Assembly (NCBI GenBank): GCA_033002965.1
Contig: JAURVB010008956.1
Location: forward strand, 1 to 64,000
Direction of reading: 5' to 3'
Source of the DNA: Piper betle
Taxonomy: Eukaryota; Streptophyta; Magnoliopsida; Piperales; Piperaceae
Length of the DNA stretch: 64,000 nt
Both the position numbers and the translations under genes were made by a program. Of the stretch, positions 1 to 12,963 are shown one piece after another. Position 1 is the first letter of the stretch. Every line of letters starts with the position of its first letter. Under the pieces are notes generated by a model. It searched no databases and was not told the origin of the DNA. It saw only the letters and a program-made list of their open reading frames with translations.

Positions 1-559
1 ACGACGACAGCACGACAAGGTGGAGCGGCGTCAATCGGCGGTAGGGGCGGCATCAGCGGCGGCGGCGGCAGCACACAACAGCGAGGGTTTGGGTGAAGAA
101 GGGTCGGGAGGGAGAAGAAATGCTCTAGATTCCTACTCGAGTCAAAATAATAACTAGTTCGTAATAAATTCTAAAAAAATCTAGAAAAATATGGAAAAAT
201 TCCATAAAATAAAAAAACACAACAACATCCAAATGGCATGCTCTATAATTAATAACCCCCCGAATATAATCCAACGCGTCCTAACGTATTATTCGGCCTA
301 AAACTATTTCTACGATCAAACATATAAAAAGAGAAAAAAAGAAAAATACTGCATACTTTCATATATTCTGATAACTCATATCTCACCATCTTCTCGACGT
401 TATCATCATATATTTAGGTACACCTGACTCTCATCGCTCATAACTCACGGCTGGCCTCGACTCACCACGCGGTTCATAAAATTGACTCTACTCGAACCAA
501 CGGTGGAACCGACTGGTTCGATAACGTAAAACCCCCTGACTCGAGTCACGGGTTTTACA
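1..559 (-). mobile_element. End of long LTR-like element, left-truncated by window
   Basis: Read on the minus strand this begins TGTAAAACCC at 559 and runs off the left edge. It matches about 33,880-34,459 in the same orientation, including the AT-rich stretch with TCTAGAAAAATATGGAAAAA and the following GC-rich part. It is therefore one end of a second copy of the 2.9-kb element at 31,561-34,459. The long GC-rich reading frames here have low-complexity Arg/Pro/Ala content and no recognisable domain. Confidence 0.75.
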
Positions 560-3524
560 CAAACCCTACCGCCACCTTGTGTTCGCGCTGCCGCCACCCC
601 GCCTTGCTGTGCCGTCGCCATGCCGCCCCGACCAACCCCGGCCACCGTCTCGCCGCCACGACGCCGGAATCGCCCCACGAGCCGCGACGCTCTCCTTGTC
701 GATTCGCCGCCGTCCGGGCCGCGCCGCCGCCGCCGTGACCTCGACGACCACCCCCTTGACCTCCCCGACGTTTCCCCCTTACCTAGCACCGCCGTCGAAG
801 CCGGCCGTGGGCCTGATCGGAACGACCGACCGCCCCGACCGAACTCGACGCCGCCGCCGGCGGTCATCGCCGCCGTGGCCGCCCTTGCCGTCACCACCAT
901 TGGGACGAGCTCGCCGAGCCGGTGCTAACCCTTACCCCCGATTGCCCCGCCGGAACAGTCGCCGGAAAACCGCCGGAAGTCGCCGAAAAATTGGATTCAC
1001 CGAAATTCGTCGGAAATCACCTGATCTTCCGCCGAATCCCCCGATTGAACCCTATCGAACTTCGGACGCCATAGGGTGCCGAATTCGAGCCACGAATCAC
1101 ACGAGGTATAATTTATTTTAACTTAATTATTTAAAAGTATTGATTATTAGAATTGCATGCTAGGATTGGTGAATTGCGTGTTATAATTATATGTATAAAT
1201 GTAGAATTGATTAAGGATAAAATATGAAATTTGTTTGATTGAGCGGTGTTAAAAATGGAGGCTAAGAAACTAATTAGGGTAACTAGGTAATGATCATGAT
1301 CTAATGCAAACTAACCTAAGTAGATTTGCTAGAATTGATATAGGTTGATGTGTGTTGATTGATGCGTGATGGATGTATGTGTGATATAGGATGTATGACT
1401 GCATCATGAGCGGGCGTTAGTATTTAGTTTCGATGTGTAGGTACGGAGTAGGAGCTCGCCGCCTAGGCACGAGGACACGCTTGGAGCTTCTACCAGGTCC
1501 GTTTAGGACTCGTTCTCTGTTTTTACGCTACTCTATTGTGTATTTGATTTATCATGTGCAGGACGAGTTAAGTGGCATTTTATCGGATCCCACTTAACTC
1601 GGGCCATTTAGCCAACGATTTTCCGGATTAATAACCCTCGAGGATGAGATCCCTCGAGTTTGTTTTCGAACTTCAGATCCAGCTCACGATGCCTTCGGGC
1701 CTATTGTATAAATCCCAACCTAGACCTATATATATGTATAGTTTTCGCGTTTTCAGTGAGAGATTGAATGAGGGAAATCCGACTACCGTGCTACGCGAGC
1801 GGGCACGTGTGAGTCGATAGTGGGCTCTGGAATGGTGTGCGGGCCGTTTCATTCCCGAGGGATCCTGACAACTCCACCTTTGAGTTCCTCAAACCCGGAG
1901 AAGTGTGGAGGTTCACGGGTACTGCAATGCAGCGCATGTCTAGACTTGTGGTTTCAAAGGGTACTAAAGGCGACTGCCTGAGAGTGCTCGGCCTTCGTGC
2001 TCAAGGCCAGGAGTAATATGGAAGGTGTAGAGGGCGAAAAGGAATGAGATTTGATGCGAGAAGCGATAGAGAAATGACTAAGGTATGAGAATGAGAAAGA
2101 AAGGGGGACGCTGTCGACCCGAGGGCGACGGCTCCCATATGTGCCCTGATGAGAGTTCTTGAGGATGTATATGGTTTTCATTCAACAGGAGAGTTTGCTC
2201 TCCTGTGCCAGATTGATATTAGTTATTTTTCGGGCTGGTAACACTCGTTACTGACGGTTTTTCTATATATATGTTCGTCCAAATTTTTCACCGCACCCCT
2301 CGGCTCAATCATGATGGTTAACCCAGCCAGTCGTGGTTGAACCCGTGGTTATGCCTAATTTAATAGAAATAAGATACGTGAGATTTATTCGGAAGGAGGG
2401 AAAGGGGTGGAAGCCGGAACACCAAGCACCAAGGGGTGCATGTGTTGGCGTGCAGCACTTCAGCCGGGTGTCTATATAAGGAGATGTTATCCTTGTGTAG
2501 AGGGGGAGAAAAACAAAATCAGATCAAAAGTGATCAAGTGTGGGTGAGTGCCTCCCTGCGTGGAGATGTGAGGTAGTGTCGGGTAAGGGGGATTGCCGGT
2601 GTGTGGCTGCAACCAGCCTTGGTCGGGGCCAAGTGCTGGGCACACCCGGTAAGCTGTCGGTGCAGCGTTGTCCACCTGTGACCGAACCATCCAGTTCTAT
2701 TCCAGCAGCCTCGAGCCTGCGTGCCGAGTGCTGGGGAAGTCCTGTCGAGTGTGTGTGTCGAAATGGCCATCCCACCGAGTGCATAAGAATTGTCTAAGTG
2801 TTATTGGATACTTGTGACTCTTTAGTCTCATCCCGCTGTCTCTTTGCGCGGCAAGGGCGCCTCGGTCCCACCGAACCCTTCCAACCCGACGCGGACGAAC
2901 CCGCGCCCGAACAATATATGTAGGTGAGGAATGTGAGCGATGAAAGCCGTCGGGATTGCGGAGGAGCAGCACGGAACTACGCACACATGTACTTGCCGCG
3001 TATAATGTATAATGATGGTGTGTTAATGTTGAGTGAATGATAATTAGAATATTTTTGTCTTGATAAATTGCTTCTTGTGAGACGAGCGAATAATTGTGAA
3101 TGAGTAGGGAGCATTGGAGTTCAGACTCAGCTCAGATGAAACGAAAGAGATAATGATTGAATGTCATAGTAGATTGTTATGTTTTATCGTATTTTGATAA
3201 AATATTTATATACCCTTGTTGTGGACAGGTTAGCCCTATTACACTTTTAGGAGAGATTCTGTCCGTTTTTCCGTAAATATTAATGGGGTTTATTTAAAAT
3301 TCTTGCTTGTTGAATGGTTTTATTTTGCTTGCATATTATACATGCATGTAGGACTCCGTTAGAACCCAATGTTCTCATTCATGCATCTCATGGTTGCATC
3401 CCCTATCTTGAGAGGCCGAGGGCAGATCCGAGTCGGCTTAACCGAACCAGTACATTAGCAAACGGTTCGGTCGCCGGTGACATTTTCGGGTCGATTCACG
3501 GGTGAGCTGAAACTGGGTGTTACA
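560..3524 (+). mobile_element. Truncated copy of the long LTR-like element, opposite orientation
   Basis: This stretch is homologous to the reverse complement of 31,561 to about 33,960 and ends GGGTGTTACA at 3515-3524. It lacks roughly the first 500 bases of the element, which begins TGTAAAACCC in the intact copy. It sits head-to-head against the copy at 1-559. TG...CA ends, inverted terminal decamers and a length near 2.9 kb suit a long LTR such as those of Tekay/Del-type Ty3 elements, but no gag-pol or primer-binding site is present, so the family is inference. Removing the nested insertion at 2272-2913 gives a length close to the matching part of the intact copy. Confidence 0.7.
2272..2913 (+). 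mobile_element. Nested solo LTR, 642 bp, with 5-bp target duplication
   Basis: The insertion begins TGTTCG and ends CGAACA, a perfect 6-bp inverted terminus with TG...CA. It is flanked by ATATA at 2267-2271 and again at 2914-2918. The related element at 31.6-34.5 kb shows the uninterrupted site near 32,136-32,147 (a CTATATATATG-type run directly joined to TAGGTGAG on the opposite strand). A TATA-like CTATATAAGG near 2472 suggests transcription to the right. No internal retroelement region is present, so this is a solo LTR; its superfamily cannot be read. Confidence 0.85.
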
Positions 3525-5020
3525 GAAGGTCTCCACAAAAGTGGGCTGAAAATCGGCTCCAATTTTCAAAATTAGAACCTATTTATAAAATAAAACATAT
3601 ATCTCTAAAATATCATATTATTATAATTTATCTTATTTATAAAATTTTTGCCCTTTCTAACATAAACAACAAATAAAATGGCATCTTGTCCAACATTAGT
3701 AAACCTTCAGGACAAACCAACAAGGTGTGGACATGTGTTAAAACCCCTGGATAATGTTTATCTTAATTATTTATTGTGATTAGTAAACTAATGAAAAAGC
3801 TAATATTGATGAGCTTGGTGCCTTAGCTCGTGGAAGTTTGGATCCGTGCTTGGATAGTTGTTGACATTGTTTTCAAACAAGCAGGCATTGGTTGAGATTT
3901 ACAATTTTTGTATTCGAAAAGGAGTCACTTTATTCTTGATGACATGTTCATTATGATAGATTAATTAAAGTTTAGAGAGGTGCAACCATAAACCCGTGAA
4001 GGTTTGTTTACCTATAAAAGCTTCTCTTACATCAGCACCCAGATGTGTCCTTTGGCCCAATTATATATGGTCCGCCCAATTATACAAATAAAAATAATAA
4101 TAGCCATTCAAATAAGACTATTTTTCTCATAATTTTTATTCTTGTTATTTCGTTATTTTGGATACATTTTATGACATGAATGAATGTAATATAAATATAA
4201 AGCTTTGCGTGAGGGTAATTAAGTAAATATCAGCCCAAAAATTTTTTGAGTTAAAGTTAAAACTTAAGTTTGGAGTCAATTATCAAGTTAAATTAAATTT
4301 AATCAAGTTAAAAATAACTTACACATGAGAATGACACAAAATTAGACGTTATTAAATTTAACTCTCAGTTTGAGCCAACTGAATTAAATTTAAAGATGCC
4401 AAAAATATAAAATTTTCAGGGGACTTTTACCCTAATACAAATTAATATCTCGCACAAAAAAATTATAAAATAAACCCAGTCAATGCACACTACTATTTGA
4501 GGCCCAACCTCTCATTATTATCGCACCTCACTTATGTTCATAAAAAATTCCAGGTATCTTAGGGCTTGTCCAAAATTTAATATCTTTATCTACTCTTATA
4601 TACTTTTATTAATTATTAATTAATTAATATTACCAAAAAGAAAACTTAATATTAATTTCTAATTAAAAGTAGGATATTTAACTAACCAAAATATAACAAA
4701 ATTAAAAATTTATAAAAATTAAAATTATTTTAATTTATTTTTTCATCTAGATTTATCTTTAATTCAATCATAATCTATATCCCGGTTATTTGATTATAGG
4801 ACATCTTATCATTATTAAATAAGAATTTATCTAGAAAATTAAAATTTATTATTATTTAATATAAGTTACACATATCTCACATGCTATCATCCAATAAACA
4901 TAACCAAGTTACAATAGAGACGTGATGTTAATTAACCTTAAATTTGATAATTTTTAAATCAGTAATATTTTTTAATATTAAAATGGATAATTGTAATAAT
5001 TTTGGGTAGTTATGAACAGA
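3525..5020. other. AT-rich intergenic DNA
   Basis: No gene, RNA or clear repeat structure was seen. The sequence is strongly AT-rich with many short homopolymer and TTAA-type tracts. Confidence 0.6.
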
Positions 5021-5950
5021 GTTGCAGGAATTGGCCGATTTCGAGTGGAATCAGCCGATTCGATTCGGATCAGTAGCGTGCCGATCCGATTTCGGGGCCG
5101 AATCAGTCGGCCCCAAATCGGAGCCCAACTCGGCCGATTCACCCCGATTCCGACCGAGTTGACTCCAATTCGGAATCGGGGTGAATCGAGAATAATAGGT
5201 TTTTTGGGTAAATTACTAAAATACCTTAGGTATGATATTTATTAAATTATTTAAGCATGGGTAAAATTAGAATTTTGATTTTAAAAACCTAACGTTAACC
5301 CGCTCCCCACTCTGCCGCCGTTCGTTCGCCCTCTGCCGCCGCGTTTTCACCCTCCGCCGCCGCGTTTTCACCCTCCGCCGTGCATCCTCGACTCCAGGCT
5401 CGCCTCCGACCTGTCTGCCGACCTCGCCTTCGACCTCGCAACGTCGCCGCCGACGTGTGGCCGGACCGATTCGGCCCTGTGAATGCACGAATCGCTCCCG
5501 ACCGGGCCGCCGACTGGGGCTGCCGACATCGCCTCCACCCTCGTGACCAGGCCTCCGATGTGTGGCTGGCCGACAGTGAAGTGGCTGCGAGACTCACCGC
5601 CGACCGGGCCGCCAGCGGCGGTGAGGGTAAAGAGCGGAGGGTGGCATTTTCATAATTAAAAGTTGACTCGAGTCTAACTCGAGTGAAAAATAATAATTAA
5701 TTTTAAATAATTTAAAAAAATCTTAAAAAATATTTAAAAATATCATAAACTATAATACATAGAATAATATCAAAATAACATCAATACCTAATTTTAACAT
5801 ATTTATATTATGAATTATCAAATTATTATATATGACTGATTAAACTAATTTAGACCGATTCAATTGAACCGATTCCTGTCCAATTTAGACCGATTCCGAT
5901 TTTGATTCCCTCAAAAACCGATTTTAATTTCGATTCTGATTTATGCAACC
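5021..5950 (+). mobile_element. Non-autonomous element with CGATT-rich inverted ends
   Basis: The ends are inverted (GTTGCA at 5021 and TGCAAC near 5944-5949) and are followed inward by repeated CCGATT/GAATCGG words. Flanks GTTATGAAC (left) and GTTACGAAG (right) may be a diverged 9-bp target duplication, which would suit a Mutator-like element. The centre (about 5290-5650) is GC-rich and codes only low-complexity frames. A diverged copy in opposite orientation lies at about 46,003-47,490. Both share the AT-rich stretch beside the GC core, with ATGCTTAAATAATTTAATAA in one orientation. No transposase is present. Confidence 0.65.
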
Positions 5951-6336
5951 ATGGTTACGAAGAGTTAATATTATATTATATATTCTAAATAATTAATTCC
6001 ATTTGTCGATAACCACCTTTTAACCTCTGTAATTATTAGCCAAACAACAACTTTTACAACGAAAAATGACACGCAATAAGTGAAGTGGATGCCGGCTCGG
6101 ATGGATATTCTAACTCCAACCAAGCCGACCCTGCCAACGCCTTTGCCGGCGCCGCTCCGCCGCCCGCCGGCGACCTCTCCTCGGAGCTTGCCTGTGTCCA
6201 TGGCCGCCAAATCACCATCACCAGGTTCTTCTCCTTCCTTCCTTCATCTTTTAGACCCGACAAGCAACTTCTGATGGTCGGAGTTCGATTGGATGCGCTT
6301 TCCCTTTTTCGCCGCAGAGATTGAAATCCGTCGGTG

Positions 6337-9300
6337 ATGTGTTCTGGATCCGGAGCGACGATGTGGGATGCCGTCGCCGCCGCCGCCGGGGCGGACGGGG
6401 TGCAGGCAGCTCTTAAGAAGAAGACGGCGGCGGCCAGGAGCTGGATTTTGCTGGACGGCACCGGCGAGGGCACCGTGCTCGATGTTGACAAGTATGCTAT
6501 CATGCACAGGGTTCAGATTCATGCCCGGGACCTGAGGATTTTGGATCCGCTCCTATCCTACCCGTCCACCATCCTTGGTCGAGAGAGGGCCATTGTTCTT
6601 AACTTGGAGGTACACTCAATTTATTGCGTTTGATGCTTGTGCGAATTAGTGTTGGTATTTGTATTGCTTAGTTGGTTCTGATTGTGGTGGACTGTGTTTC
6701 GAATTTGGCAGCATGTGAAGGCTATAATCACTAATGAAGAGGTAGAATTTTTCTCTCTTTTTTTGTTTGAGTTTCTTGAATTTAATTGTATGCTTATCAA
6801 TATGGTTTTTCTTGGGTTTGTTGAATTTGATTGTATAATTATCAATCGAATAAGATTTTGCGTGCCTGGCAAAACCTTGTTGTGTTTGGGCTAATAATTT
6901 GTTGACTTGAATAATGTGGAATAGATAGTTAAATTTTGTCTTTGGTTGAGTGTAGGTATTGCTTCGAGATCCTTCTGATGATAATGTCATTCCCATTGTT
7001 GAGGAACTTTGCAGGCGGCTCCCACCTGTGAGGGAGGAAATTAGTGAGCACCATGATGATGCTGGTGAAGAAGATGGTTGGTGCCACATACTTTTTTGCA
7101 CTTGGACTTTCACTCTCTTTTTTGTCATTTCATTTACTTTTTTCCCCTGATTTATGTAGAATCGCCATTTGAGTTTCGAGCTCTGGAGGTAGCTTTAGAA
7201 GCCATCTGCAGTTTCCTTGATGCGCGCACAACTGAGTTAGAGTCTGCTGCTTATCCTGCTTTAGACGAGCTCACGTCAAAGGTTGGTGTATTGCCATCTT
7301 GCTGAGCTCAAAACCAAATTGTTCGTGTCATTCTTTGGTCGCTCTACACAGTATTGGTTGTTGTATAATATAGATATGATGGTTAAGGTTTTCTATTCCA
7401 CTGAAGCTTATATCAAATAATCAGCATATAAACTTCCAATTTTTTGTGTAATTTATTTTGTCATGTTAGCTATTTTACCCAGTTTATGCCCTTAAATCAC
7501 TCTGCCTGAATTGATTATTTCCTTAATGGTTTTCCCAATCTTTCATTTGCATTGTTATAGCCCAAAATCATAAATCTGTATTATTTTTAATTTCTTAATA
7601 TAGTGACGAGCCTGGGATATAGCTATTTACTTATTTTTAATCTTTTAATATAGAGCACTGTGACAGTTTTCAACCGAGCCACTACACTAGGTAGTGCAAT
7701 TTTAAATGTAGCGACAACACTGATAATTCAGTACTTTTTCTATGATCAAATCTGGATGGAGGTCCCTACTAGCTTAGCAGGCGTTTTGACATGATAATAG
7801 TTATGATCCAAAGAACTTAAGCTTGCTTTTGAATATGAATGTCTCTTTTTTCTCCGCATTTATCTTTGTCATTAACAAATGGATTTGCTATTTTTTTGTC
7901 CTTATTTGGCTATAATTAGGAATCTCCATTAACAACTTGAGTTAATTGTAGATCAGCAGCCGTAACTTGGATAGAGTAAGAAAGTTGAAGAGTCAAATGA
8001 CTAGATTGACTGCTCGTGTTCAAAAGGTGAAGTATCATTTTGAGAAGTTAATCTATCAATGATGCTGCTTTATTGAATATTGAAGGATTCAGGTTATCCT
8101 TGACTTCACATTTTTATTACTCAGTAACAAAATTTGCAATTTTTTAAATTAATATTGCGATATAATTTAGGCCACATGTAAGGGCATAATCCCTGCAACA
8201 GAAAACAACTAAAGTTTCTATCGAAGGATGTCATTTATGATGCCGAGCCTCTATCTTTATCTGGGCTTGGAATGGACACTACAAGTCACTGGTGCTTATT
8301 TGCTTATCCTTCAGTGCAGTCTGCACTGTTCTTTGCAATCTTGTATATAGCAGAATCTCATTGCATGAGCAATCTCTCTAAAAAATTGTACCCAAGATGT
8401 CAAAGTATATAGTAAAAGATTTTGGTTTTAAGTACTACGAGGCTGTAAAAAATTATGATGTCAGTAGTTGGTATTGCTTGAACAAAATTTCACGCTTGGT
8501 ATTAAGGCATTACTAATGTTATTCATTCATAGAAATAAAGATTTTGTGTAGGCACCTTTCCTTTTGGGACTGATGCAGTTTCTGCTCATTTTGATGTTTC
8601 ATCTTGTTGATGGACTTTCACATTTAAATGGAATGGTCAAAAATTTTTATTTACTGGGTCTTTGGTTTTTCCCTTAGGTAAGAGATGAACTTGAACAACT
8701 TCTTGATGACGATGATGACATGGCAGACTTATATTTGACAAGAAAGATGGCTGGGGCATCTCCTGTAAGTGGTTCTGGTGCACCCAATTGCTTCCCTGCC
8801 TCACCAACCATAGCGTCAAAAATATCTAGAGCAAGCAGAGCAACATCTATTCATGGAAATGAAAATGACATTGAGGAACTTGAAATGTTACTTGAGGTAT
8901 AAGCATCCTTTTGTGCCTTAAATACATGTTAACTATGTATAGTTGAAAGATAACATTTTTTGTATGACTTGACAGGCATATTTCATGCAAGTTGATGGAA
9001 CATTAAACAAGCTAAATAGTGTAAGTTGCAGTATACATATTATTAGAATGACCGTGAATTTTTGGAACAATTTATATAATTGCATTGTTTAATATTTAGC
9101 TGTTCAGGTAATTTGGTGCTGTTGCATTCTGGTTGCTGCCTTTGTACTTTATCTTTTTTGAATTGAATGTTGAAACTGCAGACTTTGAGAATTACAAAAA
9201 TTAAGTTAAGAATTTCATGACTTGTCTTCTGATAGTTAAGAACTTAGAATTTAAGAGTTTTGAGTTATAAAGCTTAGCTTAAGTACCATAGAATTGCATC

Positions 9301-11680
9301 ATTTGGTGAAATATTTTTAGACAAAGCTAAGCCTTTTGTTTTGCCAGAACGAGTTCACATATTTAACTTCTGCTGCAGTCTAGTATAGCAGCAAAAGTTG
9401 TTTTCTACTGTTTGAACAAGACAAATATTATCACCTGAAGCCTTTTCCTAGTATTACAAAAAGTAATTGAGAAGGATTTTCAATCTCCTTCAGTTCTTTC
9501 CTTCATTAAAAGAAGATAATTTTACCAGGAATGACACATGACAAATATCTGTCACTTTGTTTAGTCTTAAGCATATGTTTTCTATCATTAAACACAAAAC
9601 CTGAAATTCTTCTTTGTCATCTTTCTCATCGACCTCATTCCAAATAGTAAGTTGTACAGATCCATTCCGTGTACTCTATCCTATCTTTGGCCTTATGAAT
9701 GATCTACTTGAAAATATCCATGTCTTTTTCTGTTGATTCCATTTTGGTTTATGAGAACAAGATTCGTTTTGTGAGTCCGATTCTAGATGGACTTAATGCA
9801 GAAAATGATGATGAACCTAGTCAGACAAAGGCTGAAGCTATTATGAGGGAATCTAATGGTGGTCATCAACCAAATTGAATCCAATAGAGTACTTTACTAT
9901 TCAGAATAGACTGAAACAAATCAACATCAGCAATGACATTTCCTTACTCTTTTTGATGGAAACAAGTCAATATTTCAATTTCAGTTCCGCAAGATGATCC
10001 TGAGGTTCTTTTATAATTATAATAAGAAAGATTAATAAATTTATTTAAAGAGATGCAGATGAATTATACTTTTGCAAGGTTTTGATATATTTCAGTGAAT
10101 CTGAAATTGATTTACAATCTTAAATTTTGTTCAGCTTCGAGAATATACTGATGACACAGAGGATTACATTAACATTCAGGTAATGAAGTGGTATCCCTTA
10201 GTTATTTTAAGAAAATTTATCTACGTAGAGAAACTTATCTTTTGATCTTTATTTCTAACTTTTATGGTCACAATTTGTAGCTTGACAATCATCGAAATCA
10301 ACTTATTCAGGTGATGTTTCTTCAGATTTGGAAAAAGTTATCCTGAATGGTGCTTGTCGATTTTTAACGAGCAACTTTTGTCCTTTATTTCTTTTCTTAT
10401 TTTTGCAGCTGGAACTATTCCTGAGTTCTGGTACCGTTTGTCTATCTGTCTATTCTTTGGTGGCTGGAATTTTTGGAATGAATATTCCATACACGTGGAA
10501 CGATAACCACGGGTACATGTTCAGATGGGTATGTAAGCTCATACTTCCTCTATATTTTTTTTAAGGCTTTTCTTCTATCATTTCGTCTCGGCAAAATATC
10601 ATTTTGAGTAATAAAAGAACGTTGTTTCTTGTCATAAATTTACAAATAATCCAAGTATGACGATGTGCAAGCAGGATGAGGGCGTGTACTTGATTTTGCC
10701 CTTTTCTGTGGTTTAAATAATTATTGGGTTTGTTCTTTCCATTTTTGACTGATTTATGGTTTTTAACTACTCTCTATTGGTCACGTTTGAAATATTTATC
10801 AAATATATCTATCAGCACAAATCACTGCATCAAGCTGATTAATTTTGTACAACCTGAACCTGTAGATGCATACCCTACATGTTTCTGAGTGAATACTTTG
10901 TTATGGAGTGCATGTTAAGGGCAGTAATTTTAAGAAACCTATTTTGGTGTGCACATAAAATTAAGTTATTTGAAAGTACTTGCTAAATTTAGATCTTATG
11001 TTGGAAAAAAAAGTTTAACTGCAGCAGAACAGAAAACGCTGAGTTACCTCAAATTCTCAATGTAAGGTGAACTGTGATGCAAAGCCTTGTGATTGAAAAG
11101 GCTTTGGGTTGTCCAAGAACCTTATGCTTCTTTCTTATTCATCAATGTAGAAACCTAGGAAGTAAAGGAAATGAAAGAAATAGCATAAATGAAGGAATTG
11201 ATATTAATCAAAGCTGTAGATGAATACAAAATTCTAATATACGGTATTGAACATACACTATGAAATACGATTTCTTCACAAATAACTCCACCAAAGCCAA
11301 TAATAAGTTCTACTTAATAGGAACATAATAAAATGTCTGGACTTTAAAAGTTTTCATCTGGGCCATAATACTGTGTAGATAGGAAAGAATGTATGATGGA
11401 ATGGTTGGTATTGATGTTTCATTTAATATCCAAATTAAATGAAACATGTATTTATATTTGAACTATGCTAGTTCAAACTATAAATAAAGTGATGAACTCT
11501 GAAGCATAACGGAAGGTTTTTAACACATGATTATTGATTTTAGACTCGAACAAAAGGCTAATGAAGTTTTCTTCACTTTGTTTACTGAACGAGTTGGTCA
11601 TTTCCACAGGATTTTTCTGCATGTCCCTCTTTCTTGTCATTGTTTTTTATGCTCGTCAAAAAGGCCTCGTTGGATCATAA
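6337..11680 (+). CDS. MRS2: MRS2/CorA-type magnesium transporter, 11 exons
   Basis: Members of this family form pentameric Mg2+ channels in plasma, vacuolar, plastid or mitochondrial membranes. Exons read as 6337-6609, 6712-6741, 6956-7076, 7160-7281, 7952-8026, 8678-8896, 8976-9020, 10135-10179, 10281-10310, 10409-10528 and 11594-11680. All have GT-AG borders and consistent phase and give 388 residues, normal for plants. The ATG at 6337 is the first after an in-frame TGA at 6322. Family blocks seen include [30 protein letters not shown], the coiled-coil [15 protein letters not shown], the selectivity motif GMN at about residues 343-345 after membrane segment 1, and the tail [10 protein letters not shown] after segment 2. 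Possible 5' UTR intron near 6225-6317. Which MRS2 subgroup, and so which membrane, is not decided here. Confidence 0.93.
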
Positions 11681-12440
11681 TCAAGCGGTAGGCTGAAGAA
11701 TAAAAATTCTGCCTTTAGAGTTCGACAGAACGTGGTACCAAAAAGCTCTTTAATTGTCCATTATTGATTGACCTAGACATAAATCAGTCATTAGAGAAGG
11801 GTATATTGTGTGCTCTCTGAAAATCAAGATTTGGTGATCAAAGGTACCAAAAGTTGCTGGAAAGCTTGCTGGCAAGGCTAAAACTTGTTTTTAATTGGTT
11901 TCTGAGTGAGACCAAGAGCACATCTTGGGAATATTGATTTCGCATAAGCGACGAAACGGGCAGTGTTGCAACTCATATAATAGGCATATAGTTTTAAATA
12001 CCAGATTGTACCCGCCAGTCATCTTTGGTAATACCTTATATAATTATCAAATCCGGTACGATTTGGGCTTTCACATTCTATTTTTTAATATGATATTTTT
12101 CCAAAACTTCTTTGTCTCGAAAATTATATTAGTTTTACCTGAATTTAATTAACTATTAGTTGCAATTGATCTTTTCAATGTTTAACAAAATAATTTAATT
12201 TATAATTTTAAATTTTGGTTGAATCTGGCTTGACTCATTTGAACTAAGCACTAAATATACTTTATAACTGCTATGAGATAAAAAGTTCTCCCATGCAGAG
12301 CCTTGTAGATTGTAGGAACAAGATGTGTTGTAGTGAGCAATCGAGCAAAGAATTTCGTCCTATTTCGGATATTTTGCATATACATTCGAAATAAGCATCA
12401 ACAATCTAGAATTCCAGAGGTGATAGTATAATGCATATAC
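11681..12440. other. Intergenic region between MRS2 and PetM
   Basis: This holds the MRS2 3' end and AT-rich intergenic DNA. No coding signal was recognised. The reading frame at 11,925-12,152 has no family features. Confidence 0.5.
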
Positions 12441-12491
<51 letters not shown>

Positions 12492-12492
12492 T
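12441..12492. repeat. (AAT)n microsatellite
   Basis: About 17 uninterrupted ATA/AAT trinucleotide units lie upstream of the PetM gene. Confidence 0.95.
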
Positions 12493-12963
12493 TATATTAT
12501 ATAATCCACCTCTTTTTTCCAAAACGAGGATATAGATAGTGCCCACCAATCATCTTTCAAACGTTGGCCGTGGATCTGCTTGTAGCCAGCGGATGAATTT
12601 CCTTGCCCATCATTTCAAATTGGAGAGGCCTCTCGCAATTGAGGAAGGATCACCACCCCAGAGCCAACCATTTTGCTTCCTATCTTATCCAAACTTCCTC
12701 TTCTTATTACCCTTACAGAGACCCATTCATCTACTTTGCCTTCCATTTCTTCACCACCACCAAATTCATCATCAGAAGGTAAGCAACTGCCTCCTTTAAA
12801 CTCGTCTTTCCTACTCATTATTATTTGCTACAATCAAACATCTTCATGAAACTCAAATGTATACAAATAGAAAAAGAAAAAGAAAGAAGAAAAATTAGTT
12901 GTTCTACTGTCATCTTGGCTTTCCATGAACTGAAAATGTGTTGTTTCGGGTTGGATCGTAGAA

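Noticed and set aside
445..1121. Long GC-rich reading frames on both strands at 0.4-1.1 kb
   Set aside because: They are Arg/Pro/Ala/Gly-rich, overlap in several frames and repeat at 33.3-34.1 kb inside the same LTR-like element. High GC removes stop codons by chance.
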